DNA of 64,000 bases from Micromonospora zamorensis (lineage in GTDB: Bacteria; Actinomycetota; Actinomycetes; Mycobacteriales; Micromonosporaceae). Below are positions 1-7,848 of this stretch, one piece after another. Position 1 is the first letter of the stretch; each line of letters starts with the position of its first letter. The stretch is from contig NZ_LT607755.1 in assembly GCF_900090275.1 (NCBI RefSeq), positions 1,364,001 through 1,428,000 on the forward strand, in the 5' to 3' direction. The notes under the pieces were generated by a model that was not told the DNA's origin, searched no databases, and worked only from the letters and a program-made list of their open reading frames with translations. The translations under genes and the position numbers were made by a program.

Positions 1-24
1 CGGTCGCGCCCGATGGAGGTCGCC

Positions 25-186
25 ATGTCGCACGGTCCCGACGAGGAGAACCCCAGGCTCGACAAGGAGGTCCGGGAGGCCGAGAGTCGGCTCGGCGACG
101 ACGCCAAGCCGTCGGACGACGCACTGACCGACGACGACGCCCGGGTGCCGGACGACGCCCCCTCCGAGCAGGACCCGGGCACCTGA
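25..186 (+). CDS. Small acidic hypothetical protein (53 aa)
   Basis: A short ORF begins at ATG 25, five bases after a good Shine-Dalgarno GGAGG (15-19), and ends at TGA 184-186. An in-frame ATG at 13 lies inside the ribosome site, so 25 is preferred. The product is very rich in Asp and Glu, with runs such as GDDAK, TDDDAR and PDDAP, and has no hydrophobic segment, so it should be soluble and largely disordered. I do not recognise a family. The window starts just upstream, so any operon context is lost. Confidence 0.55.
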   Translation: MSHGPDEENPRLDKEVREAESRLGDDAKPSDDALTDDDARVPDDAPSEQDPGT

Positions 187-519
187 GCCGGACGAACCGT
201 CCGTGAACCCGACACGTGCGCTCCCGACCGACCCGGCGCCGGCCGCCCGCCCGCCGGCGATGCCGCCAGCCCCGCCCGTCAGGCCGCCAGCCCGCCAGTC
301 CACCGACTCTCAGGCCCTGATCGGCTCGGCTTTCTTGAAATCGGGGTATCGCAGGCGGTCTGACACCGCGACTTCATGAAAACCGAGTCGATCAACCGCA
401 TGTAGGCAACCCGAGACGGGCAAATCGGGTGACGTGCCGTCGACGGTGCGCGGGTGGAACGCCCAGGGGCCTGCCCGGCGGAAGATGCCGGACAGGCCCG
501 TGGCCGTAGGGAAAAGCGG
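187..519. other. Gene-free stretch with a short direct repeat and a weak hairpin
   Basis: No convincing gene is seen. The left half is G/C-rich with an imperfect direct repeat of GCCGCCAGCCC about 21 bp apart near 262 and 283. The right half is less GC-rich and holds a 6-bp inverted repeat ACCCGA (409-414)/TCGGGT (425-430), which could serve as a weak terminator for the minus-strand DUF1062 gene ending at 520. Confidence 0.4.
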
Positions 520-1068
520 TCAGTGCTTGAGGGTGAACGTGAAGTCGCCGGAGAGCTTGCCGTTCAACCGGACCGCCGAAACGAGCTTCCCCTGGACGAT
601 CAGTCTCTCGACCTCGCCTCGGGTAAGACCGCAACCTTCAGCGATCAGTCGTACTGGTCGGACCGGGATCCGCGCCGCGAAGCGGACCGAGACGTCGATC
701 GTCTCGCCGTCCGGGTGATCCGATCCGCCGGTGTCGAGGCGCCAGGCGCCAGTCCAGTCGAGGGCGATGCGGTTGGCGCGCTGCACGTCCGGATCCTGGA
801 GCAGATCGGCTGTCAGTCCAGGGTCGTTGCCGTGCAACCGGTCCAGCAACTCCGGTGGGATGGTGCGAACGGTCATTCGCTCCAGGACGGTGAGCTTTGC
901 CGTCTCCCCGCAGGCGGTGCAGAGCGCGAGGAGCCAGACGTCGATGAGTTTGTGGTTGGCGTTGACTCGAAATTTTCCGCTTGGCCGGAGGCGTTCGGAC
1001 GCGCACGAGCGGCAACGGCGGTTGATGAGTGGCAGGCAGGTGGGCACGACGGCCCAGTTTCTGAGCAC
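520..1068 (-). CDS. DUF1062 family protein
   Basis: A 182-residue soluble protein matching the DUF1062 pattern: an N-terminal CxxC (Cys19, Cys22), the signature stretch SGKFRVNANHKLIDVWLL, then a second CxxC (Cys50, Cys53). The four cysteines probably form a zinc ribbon. The C-terminal part ends in a short S4-like segment (LTRGEVERLIVQGKL). The biochemical role of the family is not established. The start is GTG at 1068; the gene stands alone, with 226 bp of apparently non-coding DNA before the next gene. Family assignment rests on the signature and cysteine spacing. Confidence 0.85.
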   Translation of the reverse strand: MLRNWAVVPTCLPLINRRCRSCASERLRPSGKFRVNANHKLIDVWLLALCTACGETAKLTVLERMTVRTIPPELLDRLHGNDPGLTADLLQDPDVQRANRIALDWTGAWRLDTGGSDHPDGETIDVSVRFAARIPVRPVRLIAEGCGLTRGEVERLIVQGKLVSAVRLNGKLSGDFTFTLKH

Positions 1069-1294
1069 AGAGGTACACCGGTTTCAGTGAGAGGTCCGCA
1101 GCAAAAAGCGGCGCGGCGCACACGGCGCGACGCGCGACAGATCAGCGCTTGGGATGTCTCACAGGGTGTACAACGGCACGTCCTTGCCTAGACGACCTGG
1201 TTCCGCGCACGGTAACGGCGCCCAGCGGCGCCGATCCACTGGTTTTCGAGCGCTTCAGGACCGTCCGACCGGACAGGTGCCGGTTACGACAAGG

Positions 1295-2356
1295 TCAGAC
1301 GGTGGGGACCGGCAGCACCGCGCCTTCGACCGCGGACCGGTGGGCCAGCTCGATCAGCTCGACCGTGGCGACCGAGTCCCGTGGGTCCACCGGCATCGGC
1401 GCGCCGTCGCGCAGCGCCGTCGCCACCTGCGCGTAGAAGCTCTGGTACGCACCGGGTTCCGTCGGCACGGGTCGCAGGTCACCGTCGACACCGAGCTTGC
1501 CGTACCGCTCCGGCGGGACCTCGCCCCAGCCCGGCTGGTCCGGCCGGCCGCCGTCGTGCAGCGCCGCTTCCTGCACGTCCAGCCCGTACGTCGTGTAGCC
1601 GGCCCGGTCGCCCAGCACGCGCAGGCGGGGGCCGAGTTGAGCGGTGACCGCGCCCATCCACAGGTGCGAGTGGACCCCGTTGGCGTGGGTCAGCGCCACG
1701 AAGGCATCGTCGTCGACAGCTGCGCCCGCGCGGCGACGGTCCACCTCCGCGTAGACGCGGTCGACCCGGCCGAAGAGCTGCACCGCCTGATCGACGAGGT
1801 GGGCGCCGAGGTCGAAGAGGGCGCCGCCGGCCTCCTCGGGACTGGCAAGCTCCCGCCAGCCCGGCTTGATCGTCGGACGGAACCGCTCGAACCGGGACTC
1901 GAAGCGCAGCACCCGCCCCAACTCGCCCTGCTCGACGAGGCGGCGGGCGGTCAGGAAGTCGCCGTCCCAACGCCGGTTCTGGAACACCGTCAACGGCACC
2001 CCACGCTCGGTCGCCTCGTCGACCAACGTGCGACCCTCGGCAGCAGTCGCGGCCAACGGCTTGTCGACGACGACCGGCAGGCCGGCTGCGAGCGCCGCCC
2101 GTGCCATCGGCACGTGCAGCCGGTTCGGCGTGGCCACCACGACCAGGTCCAGAGCGTCCGGCGTACGCCAGAATTCGTCGGCGTCGTCGACCAGGCGGGC
2201 GTCCGGGAAGTGCTGCCGGGCCTGCTCGCGCCGCTGCGGGTCGCGGGTCACGATGGCGTCGAGCCGCAGCCCGGGCGTCGCGGCGATCAGCGGTGCGTGG
2301 AACACCCGGCCCGCCAGCCCGTACCCCAGCAGGCCAACCCGCAGCGCCTCCGCCAT
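1295..2356 (-). CDS. Gfo/Idh/MocA family NAD(P)-dependent oxidoreductase
   Basis: A 353-aa dehydrogenase. It has an N-terminal Rossmann fold with the dinucleotide loop GLLGYGLAGRV (residues 8-18), the family DKP motif (98-100, equivalent to EKP, supplying the catalytic-site Lys) and a C-terminal beta-sheet substrate domain with the GGALFDLGAHLVDQ stretch that carries the usual active-site His. Length is typical. Members oxidise or reduce sugars, inositols or related polyols; the substrate cannot be read from sequence. It is monocistronic: the next gene starts about 100 bp upstream and belongs to a two-component system. Confidence 0.9.
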   Translation of the reverse strand: MAEALRVGLLGYGLAGRVFHAPLIAATPGLRLDAIVTRDPQRREQARQHFPDARLVDDADEFWRTPDALDLVVVATPNRLHVPMARAALAAGLPVVVDKPLAATAAEGRTLVDEATERGVPLTVFQNRRWDGDFLTARRLVEQGELGRVLRFESRFERFRPTIKPGWRELASPEEAGGALFDLGAHLVDQAVQLFGRVDRVYAEVDRRRAGAAVDDDAFVALTHANGVHSHLWMGAVTAQLGPRLRVLGDRAGYTTYGLDVQEAALHDGGRPDQPGWGEVPPERYGKLGVDGDLRPVPTEPGAYQSFYAQVATALRDGAPMPVDPRDSVATVELIELAHRSAVEGAVLPVPTV

Positions 2357-2458
2357 GCCGTGCCCCCATCTCCCTGGTCCGCGCCCGACGTGGCGGCGGT
2401 ACCGCTGAGGAAAACCTATCGCCCCGAGCGGCCCGACCCGATCTCGGCCCGACGCTGG

Positions 2459-3124
2459 TCAGCTCGCCGGGTCGGCCCGCAGGTAGGTGAGCACCGCCAG
2501 CACCCGACGGTTGGTGTCGTCGCTCGGTGGCAGGTCGAGCTTCAACAGGATGTTGCCGACGTGCTTGCCGACCGCCGCCTCGGTGACGTGCAGCCGGAGG
2601 GCGATCGAGGCGTTCGACCGGCCCTCGGCCAGCAGCGCCAGCACCTCGCGCTCCCGGGCGGACAGCGCGGCGAGCGGATCGCGGGGGCGGTGCAGCAGTT
2701 GCCGGACCACATCCGGGTCGATGGCGGTGCCACCGGCCGTGACCCGGCGCAGCGTGTCGACGAACTCGGTGACCTCGGCGACCCGGTCCTTGAGCAGGTA
2801 CCCCACCCGTTGGCCGTCTCCGCTGTCCAGCAGAGCCGCCGCGTACCCGGTCTGCACGTACTGGCTGAGCACCACGACGGGGAGGTGGGGTCGTTCGGCG
2901 CGCAACGCGACGGCTGCGCGCAGCCCGTCGTCGCGGCGGCCGGGCGGCATCCGGATGTCGGTCAGCACCAGGTCCGGTTCGTGCTCGCGGGCGGCGTCGA
3001 GCAGGTCCGGCGCGGAGCCGACCGCGGCGCAGACCGTGAAGTCGAAGCGGGTCAGCAGCGCGACCAGGCCCTCCCGCAGCAGCACCTCGTCCTCGGCGAG
3101 CACCACCCGGGTCAGCGACGGCAC
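2459..3124 (-). CDS. NarL/FixJ-type response regulator
   Basis: A 221-aa regulator with a receiver domain (about 1-125; acidic pair Glu11-Asp12, phospho-acceptor Asp56 in LVLTDIRMPP, Lys in LLKDRV) and a C-terminal LuxR helix-turn-helix (LSAREREVLALLAEG onward). The start is GTG 3124, which overlaps the last 13 bp of the kinase gene, so the pair is almost certainly translationally coupled. Phosphorylation by the partner kinase should control DNA binding; the target genes are unknown. The frame stays open far upstream, but that extension is a shadow of the kinase gene. Confidence 0.93.
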   Translation of the reverse strand: MPSLTRVVLAEDEVLLREGLVALLTRFDFTVCAAVGSAPDLLDAAREHEPDLVLTDIRMPPGRRDDGLRAAVALRAERPHLPVVVLSQYVQTGYAAALLDSGDGQRVGYLLKDRVAEVTEFVDTLRRVTAGGTAIDPDVVRQLLHRPRDPLAALSAREREVLALLAEGRSNASIALRLHVTEAAVGKHVGNILLKLDLPPSDDTNRRVLAVLTYLRADPAS

Positions 3125-4404
3125 GGCAGCTCCACCCGGACCAGGGTAGGCCCGCCGGGCGGGCTGGACAGCAACAGCCGTCCGTCCACTGCGGCGACCC
3201 GGTCGGCGAGACCGGTGAGGCCCGTACCCCGGGTCGGGTCGGCACCGCCCCGGCCGTTGTCGGACACCTCGACCACGAGGTCGCCACCGGCCCGGGTGAG
3301 ACGGACGTCCGCGCTGGTCGCGCCGGCATGCCGGACCACGTTGCCGAGAGCCTCGGACACCACGAAGTACGCGGTGGTCTGGACGATCTCCGGTAGCTCG
3401 TCGTCGAGGTCGGCGCGGACGGTGACCGCGACGGTGGCCGCGTCGGCCAACTCGCGTACGGCGCCGGCCAGGCCGAGGTCGGTGAGGCTCTGCGGCCGGA
3501 TGCCGTGCACCAACTGGCGCAGCATCACCATCAGGCCCCGGGCCTGCTCGTGCGCCACGGCGAGCGGCCGGGCGGCGGGGGAGTCCTCGGGTACGTCCAG
3601 TCGGGCCAGGCCGAGCTGAAGGGTGAGGCTGGTCAGTCGCGGCTGCGCGCCGTCGTGCAGGTCCCGTTCGATCCGGCGGCGTTCGGCCTCGTACGCGCCG
3701 ACCAGCCGGGTGCGGGACCGGGCGACCTCGCGCAGCGCCGCGGCGTCGACCGGCGAGGTCAGCGCCCACCGGGCCACGGCGGCCTGGGCGGCGGCGAGCA
3801 GACCGACGGCGTACCAGAGCACCGGGATCAGCAGCACGCCCACTATCGCGTACGGGATGGCTTCGCCGGTGGTGTCGATCGGCTGCCAGATCACGACGGG
3901 CTGGTTGGAGTCGCCGGCCAGCCAGGGGCTGGTGATCATCCCGAGGTCGAGCAGCACCACCACCAGGAACACCCAGTACGCGACCGGGGCGACCCCGCCG
4001 AGCCAGAACAGGTACGCCACCTCCCGCCACCCGGCGGCGCTGCGGTAACGGGCGGCCAGGCCGGGCCACGGTGACGTGGGCAGTGGCCGGCCGTCGACAA
4101 GCCCCAGCCGCCACCGCTCGATGACGGCCACCGGGAAGCTCATCAGCGGCGCCAGCGCCAGCAGGGTGAGACTGCCGACCGCCAGGAACAGCATGAGCGG
4201 GATGCTTGGCGGCCGGCCGTGCAGCAGCAGCGCGTTGAGGGCGGCGAAGAGGGGCGCGCCGATGACGAGCAGCCCGACGGCGAGCACGCCCGCGATCGGC
4301 AGTGTGCTGACCAGATAGGCCAGCGCCCGCCATGGCCAGGCGGAGACCAGCCAGTCGCGGCGACGCAGCGCCCTGGCCAGGTGAGAAGGGCTTTCCGGGG
4401 TCAT
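3112..4404 (-). CDS. NarL-system sensor histidine kinase
   Basis: A 430-aa membrane kinase. The N-terminal sensor region (about 25-210) has four to five hydrophobic helices. It is followed by a HisKA_3 dimerisation domain with phospho-His250 in ERRRIERDLHDG, and a HATPase domain with an N-box (EALGNVVRHAG) and a G-box (DNGRGG, then GTGLTGLADRV). The start is placed at ATG 4404; a frame start at 4476 adds 24 residues without family character. No clear Shine-Dalgarno is seen and the TAGCGT just upstream may be a leaderless promoter. It overlaps its response regulator by 13 bp. Confidence 0.92.
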   Translation of the reverse strand: MTPESPSHLARALRRRDWLVSAWPWRALAYLVSTLPIAGVLAVGLLVIGAPLFAALNALLLHGRPPSIPLMLFLAVGSLTLLALAPLMSFPVAVIERWRLGLVDGRPLPTSPWPGLAARYRSAAGWREVAYLFWLGGVAPVAYWVFLVVVLLDLGMITSPWLAGDSNQPVVIWQPIDTTGEAIPYAIVGVLLIPVLWYAVGLLAAAQAAVARWALTSPVDAAALREVARSRTRLVGAYEAERRRIERDLHDGAQPRLTSLTLQLGLARLDVPEDSPAARPLAVAHEQARGLMVMLRQLVHGIRPQSLTDLGLAGAVRELADAATVAVTVRADLDDELPEIVQTTAYFVVSEALGNVVRHAGATSADVRLTRAGGDLVVEVSDNGRGGADPTRGTGLTGLADRVAAVDGRLLLSSPPGGPTLVRVELPCRR

Positions 4405-4684
4405 GCCAGAGACGCTAATCGGGGACGACCACGCGCCCCAGCCGTCCAGATCCACTTTCCGGGGTATGCCCAGCACTACCCACCGAACGGCCGTGCGGCG
4501 CTGTCCGACGACCGCGAGGCCAGCTGACCCGGGCGCGCTGGCCGTTGCGCGTCAAAGCGGCGTCACGATCGCGCCGATCCGCGTAGCGGAAGCGTGAAAG
4601 CCCTGGCCGGCGGCGCCCCCGTCGCTGTGTCATTGCCTTCAGTGGGCCCGAGGTACGGGTCTCCGCCCTCGCCGGAGGCGTGCT

Positions 4685-5062
4685 GTGGTTGTCGATCAGG
4701 AGCAGAAGACCGCCATGGTCGGCGGGTCGACCCCGACCGGGGTGAGCGTGGCGATCGGTTGGACGGTGCTGATCGGCGCCGCGCTGCTCGCCGGGGCGCT
4801 GTTCTCCCCGGCCGAGCTGCCCGCTCGGACGCTGGTCATGTCTGTTGTCGCCGGGGCGTACGCGGCGGTGGTGGCCGATCTTCGCGCGGTCGTCGCGGTG
4901 ACCGGGCTGGGCATGGCGACCTTCGTCGGCTTCCTGGCCAACCGCTTCGGTGATCTGAGCGCGGGTGGGGACGCCTGGTCGTACGCCGTGGTGATCGCCT
5001 TCGCGGCCACGCTCGGCGCGGGTTACCGCTGGTTGCGGTCGGTGCCCCCGGCGGCCGAGTGA
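4685..5062 (+). CDS. Small integral membrane protein, unknown function
   Basis: A 125-aa protein starting at GTG 4685, six bases after GGAGG (4674-4678). After a polar N-terminus of about 20 residues it has four predicted transmembrane segments (around GWTVLIGAALLAGALF, TLVMSVVAGAYAAVVADL, VVAVTGLGMATFVGFLA and WSYAVVIAFAATLGAGYRW). I do not recognise a family. It is divergent from the kinase gene and 73 bp upstream of a TetR gene that has its own promoter. Confidence 0.7.
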   Translation: MVVDQEQKTAMVGGSTPTGVSVAIGWTVLIGAALLAGALFSPAELPARTLVMSVVAGAYAAVVADLRAVVAVTGLGMATFVGFLANRFGDLSAGGDAWSYAVVIAFAATLGAGYRWLRSVPPAAE

Positions 5063-5120
5063 CCGCCGGCAGGGCCGGGGTGCGGGGCGCCGCGCGGCGT
5101 ACGTCGTACGCCCGCGTTGT

Positions 5121-5126
5121 TAGGAT
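5121..5126 (+). promoter_or_regulatory. -10 box of a leaderless promoter for the TetR gene
   Basis: TAGGAT lies nine bases before ATG 5136, so transcription should begin at or within about three bases of the start codon. No Shine-Dalgarno is present, in keeping with leaderless translation. Confidence 0.5.
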
Positions 5127-5135
5127 GGCCGCACC

Positions 5136-5903
5136 ATGGCGAGTGAGCGCAAGGCGACCGCGGACCCGGCCCGCAGCCTGGCCATCCTCTGGCGCACCCG
5201 GGAGCCGACCAGCCGCAGCGCCGGGCCCGGCCTCAGCGTCGACCGGATCGTCCGGGCCGCGATCGACATCGCCGACGCGGAGGGTCTCGACGCGTTGACC
5301 ATGCGACGCGTCGGCGAGGCGCTGGGCGTCGGCACCATGTCGGTCTACACGTACGTGCCGGGCAAGGCCGAACTCGTGGACGTCATGGTCGACACCGCGT
5401 ACGGCGAGATGCCGCGACCCGCTGTCGAGGGTGACTGGCGGGCCCGGCTGGAGCGGATCGCCCGCGACAACCTGGCGCTCTACCAGCGGCATCCCTGGAT
5501 GCTGCGGGCCGAGACGACCCGACCGGTGCTCGGCCCGCACCTGCTGGCCAAGTACGACTACGAGCTCGGCGCGGTCGTCGACATCGGTCTCAGCGACGTC
5601 GAGATGGACGCGGTGCTCACGCTCCTCCTCGGCCACGTGAAGAGCGCGGCGCGGGCCGCCTCCGAGGTGGTCGACCTGGAGCGCCAGTCCGGCATGACCG
5701 ACGGCCAGTGGTGGCAGTCGCACGCGCCCTGGCTGGAGACGTTCATGACGGCCGGCAGCTATCCGATCGCCTCCCGCGTCGGCACCGCGGCCGGTCAGCA
5801 GCACGGTGCCGCGTACGGCCCGGAGTACGCCTTCGAGTTCGGTCTGCAACGCGTCCTCGACGGGATCTCGGTGGTGGTCGCCGAGCGGGCGGCCAGCCGG
5901 TGA
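5136..5903 (+). CDS. TetR/AcrR family transcriptional regulator
   Basis: A 255-aa regulator. An N-terminal extension of about 33 residues precedes the TetR DNA-binding domain (SVDRIVRAAIDIADAEGLDALTMRRVGEALGVGTMSVYTYV), with the recognition helix around VGTMSVYTY. The ligand domain resembles the C-terminal domain of tetracycline-repressor-type proteins. The ligand is unknown. Its probable target is itself or the small membrane protein gene just upstream (4685). The promoter appears leaderless. Confidence 0.9.
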   Translation: MASERKATADPARSLAILWRTREPTSRSAGPGLSVDRIVRAAIDIADAEGLDALTMRRVGEALGVGTMSVYTYVPGKAELVDVMVDTAYGEMPRPAVEGDWRARLERIARDNLALYQRHPWMLRAETTRPVLGPHLLAKYDYELGAVVDIGLSDVEMDAVLTLLLGHVKSAARAASEVVDLERQSGMTDGQWWQSHAPWLETFMTAGSYPIASRVGTAAGQQHGAAYGPEYAFEFGLQRVLDGISVVVAERAASR

Positions 5904-5917
5904 CCGGCGCCGCGGAG

Positions 5918-6763
5918 CTAGCCTGATCCGTCGCTGTCCGCTGCCGCGCCCGCCGCGCTTCGCGCCAGCCGGGCGAGCGAGCGCGCCGACGGGCCACCCG
6001 GCTCGGCGTGGTAGACGACCAGCGACTGGGTGGTGCCGCTGATGGTGAACTTCTCGTAGCGCAGCTCCAGCTCGCCCACCTGCGGATGCCGGAACACCCG
6101 TAGACCGCCGCCCGCGCGAACGGTGACGTCGTGTCGGGCCCACAACCGCCGAAACCGCTCGCTGCCGGCCGTCAGCTCCTCGACCAGCTCGGTGAGCCGG
6201 GGATCGTCCACCTCGGCGCCGACCTGTGCGCGCAGGCCGGCCACCGCGTTGGCCGCGACGGCCGTCAGGGCCGGGTAGAGCGCCGGCACGCTCGGGTCCA
6301 GGAAGACCGCGCGCAGGAGGTTCACCCCGGCCGTGAAGATCGGTGCCAGCGCGGTCGCGACGGGGTTGGCGAGGAGCACGTCCAGGTGTCGCCCGTGCAC
6401 GAAGGCGGGGGTCTCGCTCCACGAGCCGACCAACTGCCGGATGCCCAGGGGCACCCGCTCCTGCCGGCGCGCAGCCGGACGGGCCGGCGCCGGCCGGGCC
6501 AGGCCGTACAGGTGTGCCGCGGCCTCCGCGTCCAGCATCAGTGCGCGGGCCAGGGAATCCAGCACCTGCGTCGACGGGTGCCGGTCGCGGCCCTGCTCCA
6601 ACCGCAGGTAGTAGTCGACGCTGATGCCGGCGAGCAGGGCAGCCTCCTCGCGCCGCAGGCCGGGCACCCGCCGACGGCCGTGCGCGGGCAGCCCGACGTC
6701 ACCCGGCCTGATCAGCTCGCGCCGGGCACGCAGGTATTCGCCCAGCGGGCCGGCTGTGCTCAC
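5918..6763 (-). CDS. XRE-family regulator with MmyB-like ligand domain
   Basis: A 281-aa regulator: helix-turn-helix at about 30-75 (RREEAALLAGISVDYYLRLEQGRDRHPS, a diagnostic stretch of this actinobacterial family), followed by the MmyB-type alpha/beta sensor domain (TPAFVHGRHLDVLLANPVATAL onward). The start is set at GTG 6763; the open frame extends upstream but without family sequence. It is divergent from an SDR oxidoreductase, a common pairing in actinomycetes in which the regulator represses the oxidoreductase. An inverted repeat lies between them. Confidence 0.9.
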   Translation of the reverse strand: MSTAGPLGEYLRARRELIRPGDVGLPAHGRRRVPGLRREEAALLAGISVDYYLRLEQGRDRHPSTQVLDSLARALMLDAEAAAHLYGLARPAPARPAARRQERVPLGIRQLVGSWSETPAFVHGRHLDVLLANPVATALAPIFTAGVNLLRAVFLDPSVPALYPALTAVAANAVAGLRAQVGAEVDDPRLTELVEELTAGSERFRRLWARHDVTVRAGGGLRVFRHPQVGELELRYEKFTISGTTQSLVVYHAEPGGPSARSLARLARSAAGAAADSDGSG

Positions 6764-6804
6764 CCGCTCATCGTAGGAGCCGCCACCGGTGCCCATCCTG
6801 GTCC

Positions 6805-6839
6805 TGCCAGTCCCAGGAAAAGCAGGGATCCGGCTGGCA
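6805..6839. promoter_or_regulatory. Inverted repeat in the divergent XRE/SDR promoter region
   Basis: TGCCAG (6805-6810) is repeated inverted as CTGGCA (6834-6839) with a 23-bp spacer, in the 130-bp gap between the divergent regulator and SDR genes. It may be part of the regulator's operator. This is inferred from position only. Confidence 0.25.
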
Positions 6840-6893
6840 CCGGCCGCCTGGGTGACAGTGTCGGGGTAAGCGTGATCGAGAGACGGGACAGCA

Positions 6894-7835
6894 ATGACAA
6901 CTCGGATCAGCACTCCCTTCGGTTTCGCCTCGACCGCCGACGAGGTTCTCGCCGGTGTCGACCTGACCGGCAAGCGGGCCGTCATCACCGGAGGCGCCGC
7001 CGGCATCGGCGTCGAGACGGCCCGTTCGCTCGCCGCCGCCGGCGCCGAGGTGGTGCTCGGGGTACGCCGGGTCGCCGCCGGCGAGCAGGCCGCTGCCGAC
7101 ATCGCCGCCAGCATCGGTGCGGACCGGGTCAGCGCCCGCGAGCTGGACCTGGCCGACCAGGACTCGGTACGCCGGTTCGTCGCCGGCTGGGACCAGCCCC
7201 TGCACATCCTGGTCAACAACGCGGGGATCATGGCGCTGCCCGAGTTGGAGCGCACCGCCGAGGGCTGGGAGATGCAGTTCGCCACCAACTTCATGGGGCA
7301 CTTCGCCCTGACCGTCGGTCTGCACGACGCCCTCGCCGCGGCCGGTGGCGCCCGGGTGGTGTCGGTCAGCTCCAGCGGGAACCTCTTCTCTCCGGTGATC
7401 TTCGACGACCTGCACTTCGCGTTCCGGCCCTACGACCCGCTGCTCGCGTACGGGCAGTCCAAGAGCGCCGAGGCGTTGCTCGCGGTCGAGGCGACCCGCC
7501 GCTGGTCCGGTGAGGGCATCCACGCCAACGCGCTCAACCCGGGCGCGATCGCCACCGGGTTGCAGAAGCACACCGGCGGGCTGCGTACGCCCAAGGAACG
7601 GCAGAAGACCCCGCAGCAGGGTGCCGCCACCTCGGTGCTGCTCGCCGCGTCCCCGTTGCTGGACGGCGTGGGCGGTCGCTACTTCGAGGACTGCGCCGAG
7701 GCGGCGGTCGTCACCGAGCGCCCTGCCGACTACACCGGTGTGGCCGCGTACGCCGTCGACCCGGGTAACGCCGAACGGCTCTGGAATGTCGCGTCGGACC
7801 TGATCTCTCATCGCGTTGGCACCACCGGCCGCTGA
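6894..7835 (+). CDS. Short-chain dehydrogenase/reductase
   Basis: A 313-aa classical-type SDR with cofactor loop TGGAAGIG (32-39), structural NNAG (108-111), a catalytic Ser within SVSSSGN (about 160), and Tyr186/Lys190 in YGQSKSA. It resembles the retinol-dehydrogenase/WW-domain-oxidoreductase-like subfamily and should reduce or oxidise a hydrophobic alcohol or ketone; substrate unknown. It is divergent from the MmyB-type regulator, which probably controls it. The downstream membrane hydrolase begins 14 bp after its stop, so the two may be co-transcribed. Confidence 0.92.
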   Translation: MTTRISTPFGFASTADEVLAGVDLTGKRAVITGGAAGIGVETARSLAAAGAEVVLGVRRVAAGEQAAADIAASIGADRVSARELDLADQDSVRRFVAGWDQPLHILVNNAGIMALPELERTAEGWEMQFATNFMGHFALTVGLHDALAAAGGARVVSVSSSGNLFSPVIFDDLHFAFRPYDPLLAYGQSKSAEALLAVEATRRWSGEGIHANALNPGAIATGLQKHTGGLRTPKERQKTPQQGAATSVLLAASPLLDGVGGRYFEDCAEAAVVTERPADYTGVAAYAVDPGNAERLWNVASDLISHRVGTTGR

Positions 7836-7848
7836 GTACGACGCGCCG

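Noticed and set aside
1154..3619. 821-codon open frame on the plus strand
   Set aside because: It is antisense to the oxidoreductase, response regulator and kinase genes, which have clear motifs. Long shadow frames are expected at this GC content.
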